64,000 nt of DNA from JADJWR01 sp964509545 (GTDB lineage Bacteria; Pseudomonadota; Gammaproteobacteria; Burkholderiales; Burkholderiaceae_F), in NCBI GenBank assembly GCA_964509545.1, contig CAZDXQ010000005.1, positions 71,914 to 135,913 of the forward strand, written 5' to 3'. The notes beneath the pieces were generated by a model. It saw only the letters and a program-made list of their open reading frames with translations. It had not been told where the DNA came from and searched no databases. Below, piece after piece: positions 56,107 to 64,000 of this stretch. The translations under genes and the position numbers were made by a program. The first letter of the stretch is position 1, and each line of letters starts with the position of its first letter.

Positions 56107-56790
56107 CTAATGCTTGCGTTGTTGCAGAAGAAAGTTCACCGCGTCGTCGAGCGAACGACCGCTGCCGTCGGGCCGCGCACCGAGCCGGTCCATCGGGCCA
56201 CCGCTGCGGTTGACCCAGAAGCTGACGTAGCCGTACCACTTGGCGCCGATGGCGTCCCAGCAGTTGCTCGAGACGAGCAGCAGTTCGTGCGCCGGGTGCT
56301 TGAGCGTCAGCGGCCCCAGTTCGTACACCGACGGCGCGGTCTTGTAGGCATGCACCTGGTCGGCCGAAAGCAGCACGTCGAAGTAATCGGCGAGCTGCGC
56401 ACCGTGCAGCACGTCCTCGATCAGTCCCGGATCGCCGTTGGTGAGCACGCCGATCGTCGTTCCGGTCTCCTGCAGCCGCTTCAGCGCCGGCACGACATCG
56501 GCAAAAGGCGACAGTTGTGTGTACTCGTGCATCAGCAGGCCGCGCGCGGCTGCGTCCAGCGGCAGCGCCAGCGCCTCGCAGGCGAACTGCAGCGCGTCCT
56601 CGGTGACCTGCGTGAACGGCACGTAGCGCGACGACAGCGTACGCAGCCGCGTGTACTCGATCTGCTTCTCGCGCCACAGCTGCGCCAGCCGTTGGCCATG
56701 GCCCGGAAACAACTGATCGGCGCGGACAGCGACCGATTGCACGTCGAGCAGCGTGCCAAAGACATCGAACAGGACTGCACGGATCGACAT
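56107..56790 (-). CDS. Haloacid dehalogenase, type II (L-2-haloacid)
   Basis: A 227-residue HAD hydrolase starting at ATG 56790 behind GGGAGA. The nucleophile is Asp9 in LFDVFGTLLDVQ, the dehalogenase form that lacks the second aspartate of phosphatases. The type II signature SSNCWDAIGAKWYGY followed by FWVNRSGGPMDRLG matches (S)-2-haloacid dehalogenases. It would convert 2-haloacids such as chloroacetate to hydroxyacids. It lies between aceA and aceB; glycolate from chloroacetate could be oxidised to glyoxylate and used by malate synthase. That link is inference. Confidence 0.88.
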   Translation of the reverse strand: MSIRAVLFDVFGTLLDVQSVAVRADQLFPGHGQRLAQLWREKQIEYTRLRTLSSRYVPFTQVTEDALQFACEALALPLDAAARGLLMHEYTQLSPFADVVPALKRLQETGTTIGVLTNGDPGLIEDVLHGAQLADYFDVLLSADQVHAYKTAPSVYELGPLTLKHPAHELLLVSSNCWDAIGAKWYGYVSFWVNRSGGPMDRLGARPDGSGRSLDDAVNFLLQQRKH

Positions 56791-57157
56791 GCCGTCTCCC
56801 TCTTCCCTTGTCGTCGATTGGCCTGAGTATATTGGCCTGCCGCTCGGCCTTCCTTCAGTGCCGAAACGGCGCCCGCAGTACGACGGCGACAGATCGAGGT
56901 GCCAATCATGGCGCCGATCTCGCGGTGCGCGGACGCCGCCGGCGACGGGCGAAAAAAAGAGCCGCACAACGGCGGCTCGAAGGATTTCTTGCTCTTATCT
57001 GGCTTCTTCTTGCAGCGTCGTCTCCTACTGCCTCACCCTTTGTGCTTTTCCGCGCTATCGCGCACCGTGACCGCAATCACGATCGGCGCGCGAGCATACG
57101 AAGGCAGCCAAGCGGGTGCAAGCGGCAGTGCAACGCAAGTGTCGGCCTGACGACAAA
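56791..57157. other. Intergenic region between aceA and the dehalogenase gene
   Basis: A 367-nt gap with no convincing gene. It contains the aceA terminator (56952-56978). A TATACT on the minus strand (56831-56826) lies about 35 nt before the dehalogenase ATG and may be its -10 element, although no clear -35 accompanies it. Confidence 0.4.
56952..56978 (-). terminator. Intrinsic terminator downstream of aceA
   Basis: On the minus strand GAGCCGC (56978-56972), a short loop and GCGGCTC (56965-56959) are followed by seven T's (56958-56952). It lies 180 nt after the isocitrate lyase stop and 160 nt before the dehalogenase start, so aceA and the dehalogenase-aceB pair are probably separate transcripts. 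Confidence 0.75.
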
Positions 57158-58474
<1,317 letters not shown>

Positions 58475-58579
58475 GTTCTCGGTTCCTCTCGACAGGGTTC
58501 GCTTGGGGCTGCGCCGCTGGCCGAACACCAGCGTGGCATTGAAGCGAAGCGTAGGCGCCAGTCTGCAGCGCGACAAGTC

Positions 58580-58603
58580 AAATATCTTATAGAAGAGATA
58601 TTT
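58580..58603. promoter_or_regulatory. Palindrome in the aceA upstream region
   Basis: AAATATCT (58580-58587), an 8-nt spacer and AGATATTT (58596-58603) form a perfect inverted repeat. It lies within the AT-rich stretch (about 58575-58650) 106 nt upstream of the aceA start. Its size and symmetry fit a dimeric regulator binding site. A TTGACT (58581-58576, minus strand) overlaps its edge and could be a -35 element. Confidence 0.5.
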
Positions 58604-58667
58604 ATCAACTTCATATATTCAATCAGTTAAACACGTCGTTACGCATTACGAAACAGAAATCAATCCG

Positions 58668-58707
58668 GTGAAATCGCATGTGCTGCTGCGCAGCAGCGCG
58701 TTTTCAC
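58668..58707. other. Imperfect inverted repeat between aceA and rraA
   Basis: A nested palindrome: GTGAAA (58668-58673) pairs with TTTCAC (58702-58707) around the perfect 16-nt core GCTGCTGCGCAGCAGC (58682-58697). It could be an RNA hairpin or a binding site. rraA ends 122 nt further on, on the same strand as aceA, so the hairpin may terminate rraA transcripts, though no T-run follows. Confidence 0.4.
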
Positions 58708-58828
58708 GATGAGGAATACAGTCAGTCCAAATGAAATGGCAGCTCGCCCGCGCCCGGATGCAAGCGCCCAAGTCGCGGCCATCTTCGCGTTCAGCGCCGG
58801 CCGCGCGACGCCTGCGCGGCGGCCGCGG

Positions 58829-59329
58829 TCAGGGATGGAGACGTCTTGTGCTGACGAGCACGCCGTCGCGATCGGCGTAGATCCAGTCGCCGTTGCGCAC
58901 GAGGGCGCCGAGAACCGTCACCACGAGATCGCGCTGGCCTTCGCCGCGCTTGACCGAACGACGCGGCGTGACGCCGAGCGCGCGCACGCCGATGTCAAAG
59001 GCATCGATTTCGTCGACGTCGCGCACGGCGCCATGGATCACGATTCCCGCCCAGCCGTTCTCGGCCGCGCTGCGCGCCAGATTGCCACCAAGGACGGCGC
59101 AGCGCGTGCTGCCCCCGCCGTCGACCACCAAGACCCGTGCATGACCCGGTTCCTTCACCGCCTGCGCCAGCATCGAGTTGTCCTCGAACAGCTTGATCGT
59201 CCGCGCCTCGCCGCAGAACCGCTTCCGTCCACCGAAGGCGAGCAGACCCGGCAGGACCTGCAGTTCTCCTGTTTCGAACAGCGCCTCGTGCGTGTCGCAC
59301 AGATCGGTGGTCGGTGGAAACTCGCTCAT
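58829..59329 (-). CDS. rraA: RraA family protein (RNase E activity regulator/aldolase fold)
   Basis: A 166-residue RraA-like protein. Motifs are TTDLCDTHE, FGGRKRFCGEARTIKLFEDNSML, VLVVDGGGSTRCAVLGGNLA and IVIHGAVRDVDEI. The G-G-N and D-x2-D residues are those for which some homologues act as 4-hydroxy-4-methyl-2-oxoglutarate or oxaloacetate aldolases, whereas E. coli RraA inhibits RNase E. The target rne is also in this window. Sequence alone does not decide between the roles. It overlaps the MFS gene by 4 nt. Confidence 0.88.
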   Translation of the reverse strand: MSEFPPTTDLCDTHEALFETGELQVLPGLLAFGGRKRFCGEARTIKLFEDNSMLAQAVKEPGHARVLVVDGGGSTRCAVLGGNLARSAAENGWAGIVIHGAVRDVDEIDAFDIGVRALGVTPRRSVKRGEGQRDLVVTVLGALVRNGDWIYADRDGVLVSTRRLHP

Positions 59330-60585
59330 GTTTGCATCTCCGAACGCACCTGGCGCAGGCGCCGCGTGCCGCTGCCCACCACCACTGCCAGCAGCAGCGC
59401 CGCCACTTGAAGGATGGCCACGCCGAGCAGCGGTGCCGCATAACGCCCGGCGTCGAGCATCGGCCCGAAGAGCAGCGGTGCGCTGGCCAGGCCGATGTCA
59501 AGGCCCGAATAGACGAATCCATAGACGCGCCCGTAGGCCGTCGCGCCGAACTGGGCGGTGGCCGCACGCCGCACCAGCAGGTCGCGGCTCGGCCCGGCCA
59601 CGCCGACGCCGAGGCCGATCAGCGCCATCAGCGGCAGCACGGCAACCGACGGCGCCATGCCCGAGGCCAGCAGCATTGCGGTCAGTGCCGACACGGTCAG
59701 CGCCGGTGCGATCACGAAGTCGCTGTCCTCAAAGCGCCCGCCAAAAAAACCGCCAAGCACCATGCCGGCCGCGCTGCCAAGCAGGTAAGCCGTCAGTCCC
59801 AGGCTCGCCACGGGCAGGCTCAGCGCGTACACCGCATTCAGAATCGCCGGTGCGTAGTTCTGCAGCACACCGAAGGCCGCGGTGGTGATCAGGAAGAAGG
59901 CAAAGCACAGCCAGACCGCGCCGCTGCGCAGGAATGCGAATGCGCCGGGCAGCGCCTGCGCCGCACCGGCCCTCGCCGGAGCGGCTACGGCCGGCGCGGC
60001 GTCGGCAAGACTCCTGCGCCGCGCGAGCAGCAGCGACAGCACGGCGAAGCCGATCAGCGCCGCGACGATCGCCGCCGTGCGCCACGAACTCGCAGCGGCC
60101 ACGCCGGCCATCACCACCGAGCCCGCGGCCCAGCCGAGGTTGCCGGTCAACCCGTGTACCGAGAATGCATGGCCGAGGCGCGCGCTCGACACACGCCGGT
60201 TCAGCAACGTGAAGTCGGCCGGATGAAAGATCGAATTGCCGATACCGGCCACGACCGCCGCCACCACCAATCCCCCATAACTCACTGCCGCCGAAAGCAG
60301 CAGCGCCGACACGCCCAGCGTGGCCACACCGAACAGCAGCACCGGGCGCGCACCGATGCGATCGACCACGAAGCCGGCCAGAGCCTGGCCGATGCCGCTG
60401 GCGACGAAGAACAACGTCATCAGGAAGCCGGCCTGCGTGAACGACAGCGAGAAATCCGCCATGAGCCACGGAAACAGCGGCGGCAGCATCAGGTGGAAAA
60501 AATGCGACGTGCCGTGGGCCAGCCCGATCAGTCCGATGACCTCGGCGTCCCGCCTGTTCGCGTCGGCAACCCGCGCAGCGTCCAT
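59326..60585 (-). CDS. MFS transporter
   Basis: A 419-residue major facilitator protein with about twelve hydrophobic segments, starting at ATG 60585. The MFS loop 2-3 motif appears as GFVVDRIGARPVLLFG; the early LAHGTSHFFHLMLPPLFPWL segment is typical of the fosmidomycin-resistance/sugar-efflux-like group. The second half contains GGFFGGRFEDSDFV. The exported substrate is unknown. The stop overlaps the rraA start (ATGA), so both belong to one operon. Confidence 0.85.
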   Translation of the reverse strand: MDAARVADANRRDAEVIGLIGLAHGTSHFFHLMLPPLFPWLMADFSLSFTQAGFLMTLFFVASGIGQALAGFVVDRIGARPVLLFGVATLGVSALLLSAAVSYGGLVVAAVVAGIGNSIFHPADFTLLNRRVSSARLGHAFSVHGLTGNLGWAAGSVVMAGVAAASSWRTAAIVAALIGFAVLSLLLARRRSLADAAPAVAAPARAGAAQALPGAFAFLRSGAVWLCFAFFLITTAAFGVLQNYAPAILNAVYALSLPVASLGLTAYLLGSAAGMVLGGFFGGRFEDSDFVIAPALTVSALTAMLLASGMAPSVAVLPLMALIGLGVGVAGPSRDLLVRRAATAQFGATAYGRVYGFVYSGLDIGLASAPLLFGPMLDAGRYAAPLLGVAILQVAALLLAVVVGSGTRRLRQVRSEMQT

Positions 60586-60666
60586 GGCGCCGAATTTAGC
60601 AAAGGCATGCTGCGCCGATAATGGGCGCAGGCTGCGCCATCGCAGCAGCACCGGCACCGAAGCGAA

Positions 60667-62445
60667 GTGAATCGAAGCAGACTGAACGACTTGCGCAGGC
60701 ACTTCTGCCGCTCCCTGGCATGGCCGCTGCTCGCCGCTGTCGCGCTGCTGTGCGCCTGCCCGCTGCATGCGGATGAACGCGTCGCCGTGCGCCTGATCGC
60801 CTTCAACGATCTGCACGGCCATCTCGAGCCGGGCGACAACAGCATCGCCGTGACGGACGCGAAGGATCCGACGCGGTCCGTTTCGCTGCGCGCCGGCGGC
60901 GTCGCGTATCTGGCTACCGCCGTGCGACGGCTGCGCGCCGAGCAGCCGGCAAGCGTGCTGATTTCCGCCGGCGATCTGGTCGGCGCCTCGCCGCTGGCGA
61001 GTGCCCTGTTCCACGACGAGCCGACCATCGAGGTGATGAACGCGCTCGGACTGGATCTGAATGCCGCCGGCAACCACGAATTCGATCACGGCGTCGCCGA
61101 ACTGCGGCGGCTGATCGCCGGCGGTTGCGCCGCCACGCCGAGAGGGGTCGCTGTCAGCTGCGCCCCTCCGGGCGGGCGTTACGAAGGCGCGCGCTTCCCG
61201 TTTCTCGCCGCCAACGTCGAGGACTCCGAGGGCCGCCTGCTGCTGCCGGCCTACGTGGTGCGCGAGATCGGCGGCGTTCGCATCGGCTTCATCGGCGCCG
61301 TGACGCGCGCCACGCCCGGCATCGTCATGCCGTCAGGCATCCGCGGCTGGCGCTTCACCGCCGAGGCGCCGGCGCTGAACCGCTTTGCGCGCGAACTGAA
61401 GGCGGCCGGGGTCAACACGATCGTCGCCGTCGTGCACGAGGGCGGCGAGACCGACGGCGGCTTCAACGATTGCGACAACCCGCGCGGTGCGATCTTCGAC
61501 ATCGTGCGCAGCCTGGACGCGGCGATCGACGTCGTGCTCAGCGCGCATACGCACCGCGGCTACAGCTGCACGATCGACGGCCGCGTCGTGATCCAGGGCG
61601 CCTCTTTCGGCCGCCTGCTGTCGGTGGTCGATATGTCCATAGACCGCGCCAGCGGCGCCGTGCTGCGCGCGCAGACGCGCGCGCGCAATGTCCCGGTGGT
61701 CAACGGCCTGGGCAACGGCGCCAGCGACGCGCGCTTTCCGCCCTACCCCGCCGATGCGCAGATCGCTGCGCTCGTCGAGCATTACCGGCGCAGCGTCGCG
61801 CCGCTCGCGGACCGGCCTGTCGGCCGCATCGCCGCCACTTTCGAGCGGTTGCCCGCGGACCAGGGCGATTCGCCGGCGGGGCGGCTGATCGCCGATGCGC
61901 ACCTGGCTGCGACGAGCGGCAACGGCGCGCAGATCGCCTTCACCAACACCGGCGGCATCCGCAGCAATCTTCGACCGCGGCAGCCGGATGGCGTGGTCAC
62001 CTATGGCGACGTGTTCACGATGCAACCGTTCGGCAATGCGCTGGTCACGCTCACCTTCAGCGGCGCACAATTGAAGGCACTGCTCGAATCGCAGTGGCGT
62101 GCCAATGGCCAGCCGCATTTCCTGCAACCTTCCTCGACCCTGAACTACGCCTGGCGCGACGATGCGCCTGCCGGCAGCCGCGTCATCGGCGAGTCGATCA
62201 CCGTCGAGGGCCGGCCGTGGCAACGTGACGCCCGCTACCGGGTCACGGTCAACAGTTACCTCGCCGCCGGCGGCGACCGGTTCCGGCTCTTCCTCGACGG
62301 CACCGAGGCCACGGGCGGGCCGCTCGACGTCGACGCGCTGGCCGACTACCTGCGTCGACGCTCGGCGCAGCAGCCGTTGCCGGTCGACACGCAGCCGCGC
62401 ATCAGCCGGCGCAGCGCCGCGGCCGCGGCGCCGCCGGTGCGATAA
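60667..62445 (+). CDS. Bifunctional periplasmic metallophosphatase/5'-nucleotidase
   Basis: A 592-residue secreted UshA/CpdB-like enzyme from GTG 60667. An N-terminal signal peptide (WPLLAAVALLCACPLHA) is followed by the dinuclear metallophosphatase domain: IAFNDLHGHLEPGDN (D48, H50), GNHEFDHG, VVHEGGE and SAHTHRGYSC. The C-terminal nucleotidase domain contains AFTNTGGIRSNLRP and YGDVFTMQPFGNALVTL. It would release nucleosides from nucleotides in the periplasm. A nucleoside importer is encoded about 7 kb away. A lipobox is not convincing. Confidence 0.88.
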   Translation: MNRSRLNDLRRHFCRSLAWPLLAAVALLCACPLHADERVAVRLIAFNDLHGHLEPGDNSIAVTDAKDPTRSVSLRAGGVAYLATAVRRLRAEQPASVLISAGDLVGASPLASALFHDEPTIEVMNALGLDLNAAGNHEFDHGVAELRRLIAGGCAATPRGVAVSCAPPGGRYEGARFPFLAANVEDSEGRLLLPAYVVREIGGVRIGFIGAVTRATPGIVMPSGIRGWRFTAEAPALNRFARELKAAGVNTIVAVVHEGGETDGGFNDCDNPRGAIFDIVRSLDAAIDVVLSAHTHRGYSCTIDGRVVIQGASFGRLLSVVDMSIDRASGAVLRAQTRARNVPVVNGLGNGASDARFPPYPADAQIAALVEHYRRSVAPLADRPVGRIAATFERLPADQGDSPAGRLIADAHLAATSGNGAQIAFTNTGGIRSNLRPRQPDGVVTYGDVFTMQPFGNALVTLTFSGAQLKALLESQWRANGQPHFLQPSSTLNYAWRDDAPAGSRVIGESITVEGRPWQRDARYRVTVNSYLAAGGDRFRLFLDGTEATGGPLDVDALADYLRRRSAQQPLPVDTQPRISRRSAAAAAPPVR

Positions 62446-62474
62446 TTCCCGTTGTTCTTCCGCAGAGTCCTTTC

Positions 62475-63656
62475 ATGCGTCGCAATCGCCTCATTTCCCG
62501 CGCCCGCAGTTCCGCCGATGCGGATACGCTGGCCAAGCTGGCGCGCCGGCTTTCGGAGTCCGGCAGCCGCATCGAGGACCGGCTGTGGGAGCGGCGCCTG
62601 GTCGAGGCGCTGAACGACCGGCTGGCACGCGGCTTTGCCGATGACATCGACACCGCGCTCGAGGACCTGTCGCGCACGCAGCCGCGTGCCTACGACGACC
62701 TTGCCGATCTGGCCGAATCCTGCGCCGAGAGCGCCGGCATCGACATCGACGGCAAGCCGCACGACGCGCTGCTGCTCGCCGTGCCGCTGCTGGCCTGGTC
62801 GCGCTACCGGCTGCCGGCGGCATCGCTGTCGCCGTCGCTTGTAGACGCGATCGGCGCGCAGATCGCCGGCCACATGGCGGCACGGGGTACGCGCATCGCG
62901 GTGGCCGACTACCTGTATTCGATCGACCAGTTGCCCGAAACCTTCGGCGAGGTCTACGACACCGCGCAGCGGCTGTTTGCCGCGGCCAGCGCCGGCAAGC
63001 GCCTGAAGATCGACGGCAAGGGCCTGCGCGAGCCAGTGATGATGCTGGCCGACACCCGCTACGTTCTGGCGGCGATCATCGCGCCGCAGGGCGCGCCGAT
63101 CTATCACTGGCAGGAGACGGGGGTCGACCCCGACGCCAAGACGGCAGCGCTCGCCGCCTTCTGCGAGCAGGTCGGAAGCGCGATGGCGCCGCTGATGACC
63201 GGCTGCCGCTACCGCGTGCTCGCGGCCAACGCCTTCCACGCGGCGCTGCGCCAGGCCGACCGCGAATTGCGCGAGTTCTCGCTCGAGGCCGCGGTGGCGT
63301 ACCTGAAGCTGGCCTACGACCTGGCGCCGGGAACGCTGCAGGCGACGGTGGCCGCATTCGAGGACAAGCGTGTCGACGAGATCCGCATTGGCATCGGCCG
63401 CGCCGCCGATGACGACGCGATCATCGAAGGCGTGGTCTGGCCGCTGCTCGGCGACGAGGAGGAACGGGCGCGGGAGGAGATCGACGCGGCGCTGCGCCAG
63501 CTCGGCATCGGTAAGATCACGGCGCACGAGCACCGCTTCCCGCTCGAATACTGCGACGACTGCGGCGCGCCGATGTTCCCCAACCCCGCCGGCCACGCGG
63601 TGCACGCCGAGCCGCCGGAGGACGTCAGCGAACAGCCGGCCGCGCCGCTGCACTGA
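62475..63656 (+). CDS. DUF2863 family protein
   Basis: A 393-residue protein of a family known essentially from Betaproteobacteria, function unknown. It starts with a basic stretch (RRNRLISRARSSADADTLAKLARRLSESGSR) and is mainly helical, cytoplasmic and rich in Ala/Asp/Arg. A short cysteine pair near the C-terminus (EYCDDCGAPMFPNPAG) resembles half of a zinc ribbon. It is 29 nt after the nucleotidase and 41 nt before a small gene on the same strand. Confidence 0.8.
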   Translation: MRRNRLISRARSSADADTLAKLARRLSESGSRIEDRLWERRLVEALNDRLARGFADDIDTALEDLSRTQPRAYDDLADLAESCAESAGIDIDGKPHDALLLAVPLLAWSRYRLPAASLSPSLVDAIGAQIAGHMAARGTRIAVADYLYSIDQLPETFGEVYDTAQRLFAAASAGKRLKIDGKGLREPVMMLADTRYVLAAIIAPQGAPIYHWQETGVDPDAKTAALAAFCEQVGSAMAPLMTGCRYRVLAANAFHAALRQADRELREFSLEAAVAYLKLAYDLAPGTLQATVAAFEDKRVDEIRIGIGRAADDDAIIEGVVWPLLGDEEERAREEIDAALRQLGIGKITAHEHRFPLEYCDDCGAPMFPNPAGHAVHAEPPEDVSEQPAAPLH

Positions 63657-63697
63657 TTCGCAAGGCAGCTCAATCGCTGACGGTCCCTGGAGAAATC

Positions 63698-63952
63698 ATG
63701 ACGGATCGCATCCCGCAGGTCGGCGCGCCGGATCCGGAGAAGCGGACGTCACCGATCTTCGATGAAGACGACGAATACGCGCTCGATCTCGAAGAGGAGA
63801 CCGGCTGCTGCTACTTCAACGGCGTTGCCTATTCCATCGGCCAGTATGTGCGCAGCGGCACCGAGCTTCTTCACTGCGAGGGCCGCGGCCTCTGGGTCCG
63901 CCGCGGCGAAGTGAGATCCGCGCAACAGGGCGGTCCGAAGACCGGTTATTGA
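63698..63952 (+). CDS. Small acidic protein with Cys-Cys motif (DUF1496-like, tentative)
   Basis: An 84-residue protein. The N-terminal half is acidic (FDEDDEYALDLEEE). The C-terminal half reads GCCYFNGVAYSIGQYVRSGTELLHCEGRGLWVRRGE, quoted in parts: GCCYFNGVAYSIG, then TELLHCEG and GLWVRRGE. The CCY...G..Y..G...C pattern resembles DUF1496 proteins, which are usually exported, but no signal peptide is seen here. Three cysteines could bind a metal. Function unknown. Confidence 0.65.
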   Translation: MTDRIPQVGAPDPEKRTSPIFDEDDEYALDLEEETGCCYFNGVAYSIGQYVRSGTELLHCEGRGLWVRRGEVRSAQQGGPKTGY

Positions 63953-64000
63953 TCCGGCAACATTGCTCTTGAATATTTGCGGGCTGCCATCATGTTGGTC
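63953..64000. other. Right edge, no feature seen
   Basis: The last 48 nt follow the small-protein stop. The stretch is less GC-rich than the genes beside it, and I see no gene start, terminator or repeat before the window ends. Confidence 0.4.

Noticed and set aside
59314..60621. A 435-codon plus-strand frame across the MFS gene
   Set aside because: It is antisense to a clear twelve-segment transporter and encodes a His/Gln/Arg-rich low-complexity product.

Overview
This is a 64 kb stretch of GC-rich chromosome from a betaproteobacterium. The main evidence is the gene order rpmF-plsX-fabH-fabD-fabG-acpP-fabF, then rpoE-rseA-rseB-degP-lepA-lepB-DUF4845-rnc-era-recO-pdxJ-acpS-nagZ, which is typical of Betaproteobacteria. 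A DUF2863 protein, known essentially from that class, supports this. I cannot place the organism below class. Some genes are not the forms usual in this class: EF-P has an alphaproteobacterial-type tip loop carrying Arg, and PdxJ is the VNLNK variant. The window looks like continuous core chromosome. I saw no prophage, insertion sequence, CRISPR array or plasmid function.

Layout. 1-5.6 kb (+): the end of prmB, then a tightly overlapped run of an ABC-F ATPase, a CaiB/BaiF CoA-transferase, a histidine phosphatase and an APH-fold kinase resembling the N-terminal half of ACAD11. 5.6-11 kb (+): a branched-chain/aromatic-type (HAAT) ABC importer in the order livG-livF-livK-livH-livM, plus a hotdog thioesterase. 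11-17.9 kb: a P5C-dehydrogenase-like aldehyde dehydrogenase, an ArsR-SRPBCC-SRPBCC operon with a clear palindromic operator, a quinone oxidoreductase, an acyl-CoA dehydrogenase resembling the C-terminal half of ACAD11, a glutathione transferase and a DUF1178 protein. 17.9-22.8 kb: tRNA-Leu/Cys/Gly, pgsA, uvrC, efp and a second CoA-transferase.

22.8-41.3 kb (-): about 22 co-directional genes for fatty-acid synthesis, the sigma-E envelope stress system, protein export, RNA processing, pyridoxal phosphate and peptidoglycan recycling. 41.3-48 kb: maf, an RsmI-like methyltransferase, a Rieske protein, a HAD phosphatase, rluC and, divergently, rne with a leader of about 560 nt. 48-51 kb: moaA-mobA-moeA for molybdenum cofactor. 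51-54.5 kb: a coniferyl-type aldehyde dehydrogenase, a CNT nucleoside transporter and a GNAT acetyltransferase. 54.5-60.6 kb (-): malate synthase, a type II haloacid dehalogenase, isocitrate lyase, rraA and an MFS transporter. 60.7-64 kb (+): a periplasmic 5'-nucleotidase, DUF2863 and a small cysteine-containing protein.

Functionally, the left third looks like import and beta-oxidation-type use of organic acids. The glyoxylate shunt on the right would allow growth on the resulting acetyl-CoA. The most interesting inference is a split bacterial counterpart of ACAD11 (kinase plus dehydrogenase), suggesting 4-hydroxyacyl-CoA catabolism. Other points worth checking are the unusual EF-P, a sigma-E-type promoter in front of rpoE, a probably leaderless autoregulated arsR gene and the palindrome upstream of isocitrate lyase. 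All assignments rest on reading the sequence and recalled family knowledge; no database search was run.
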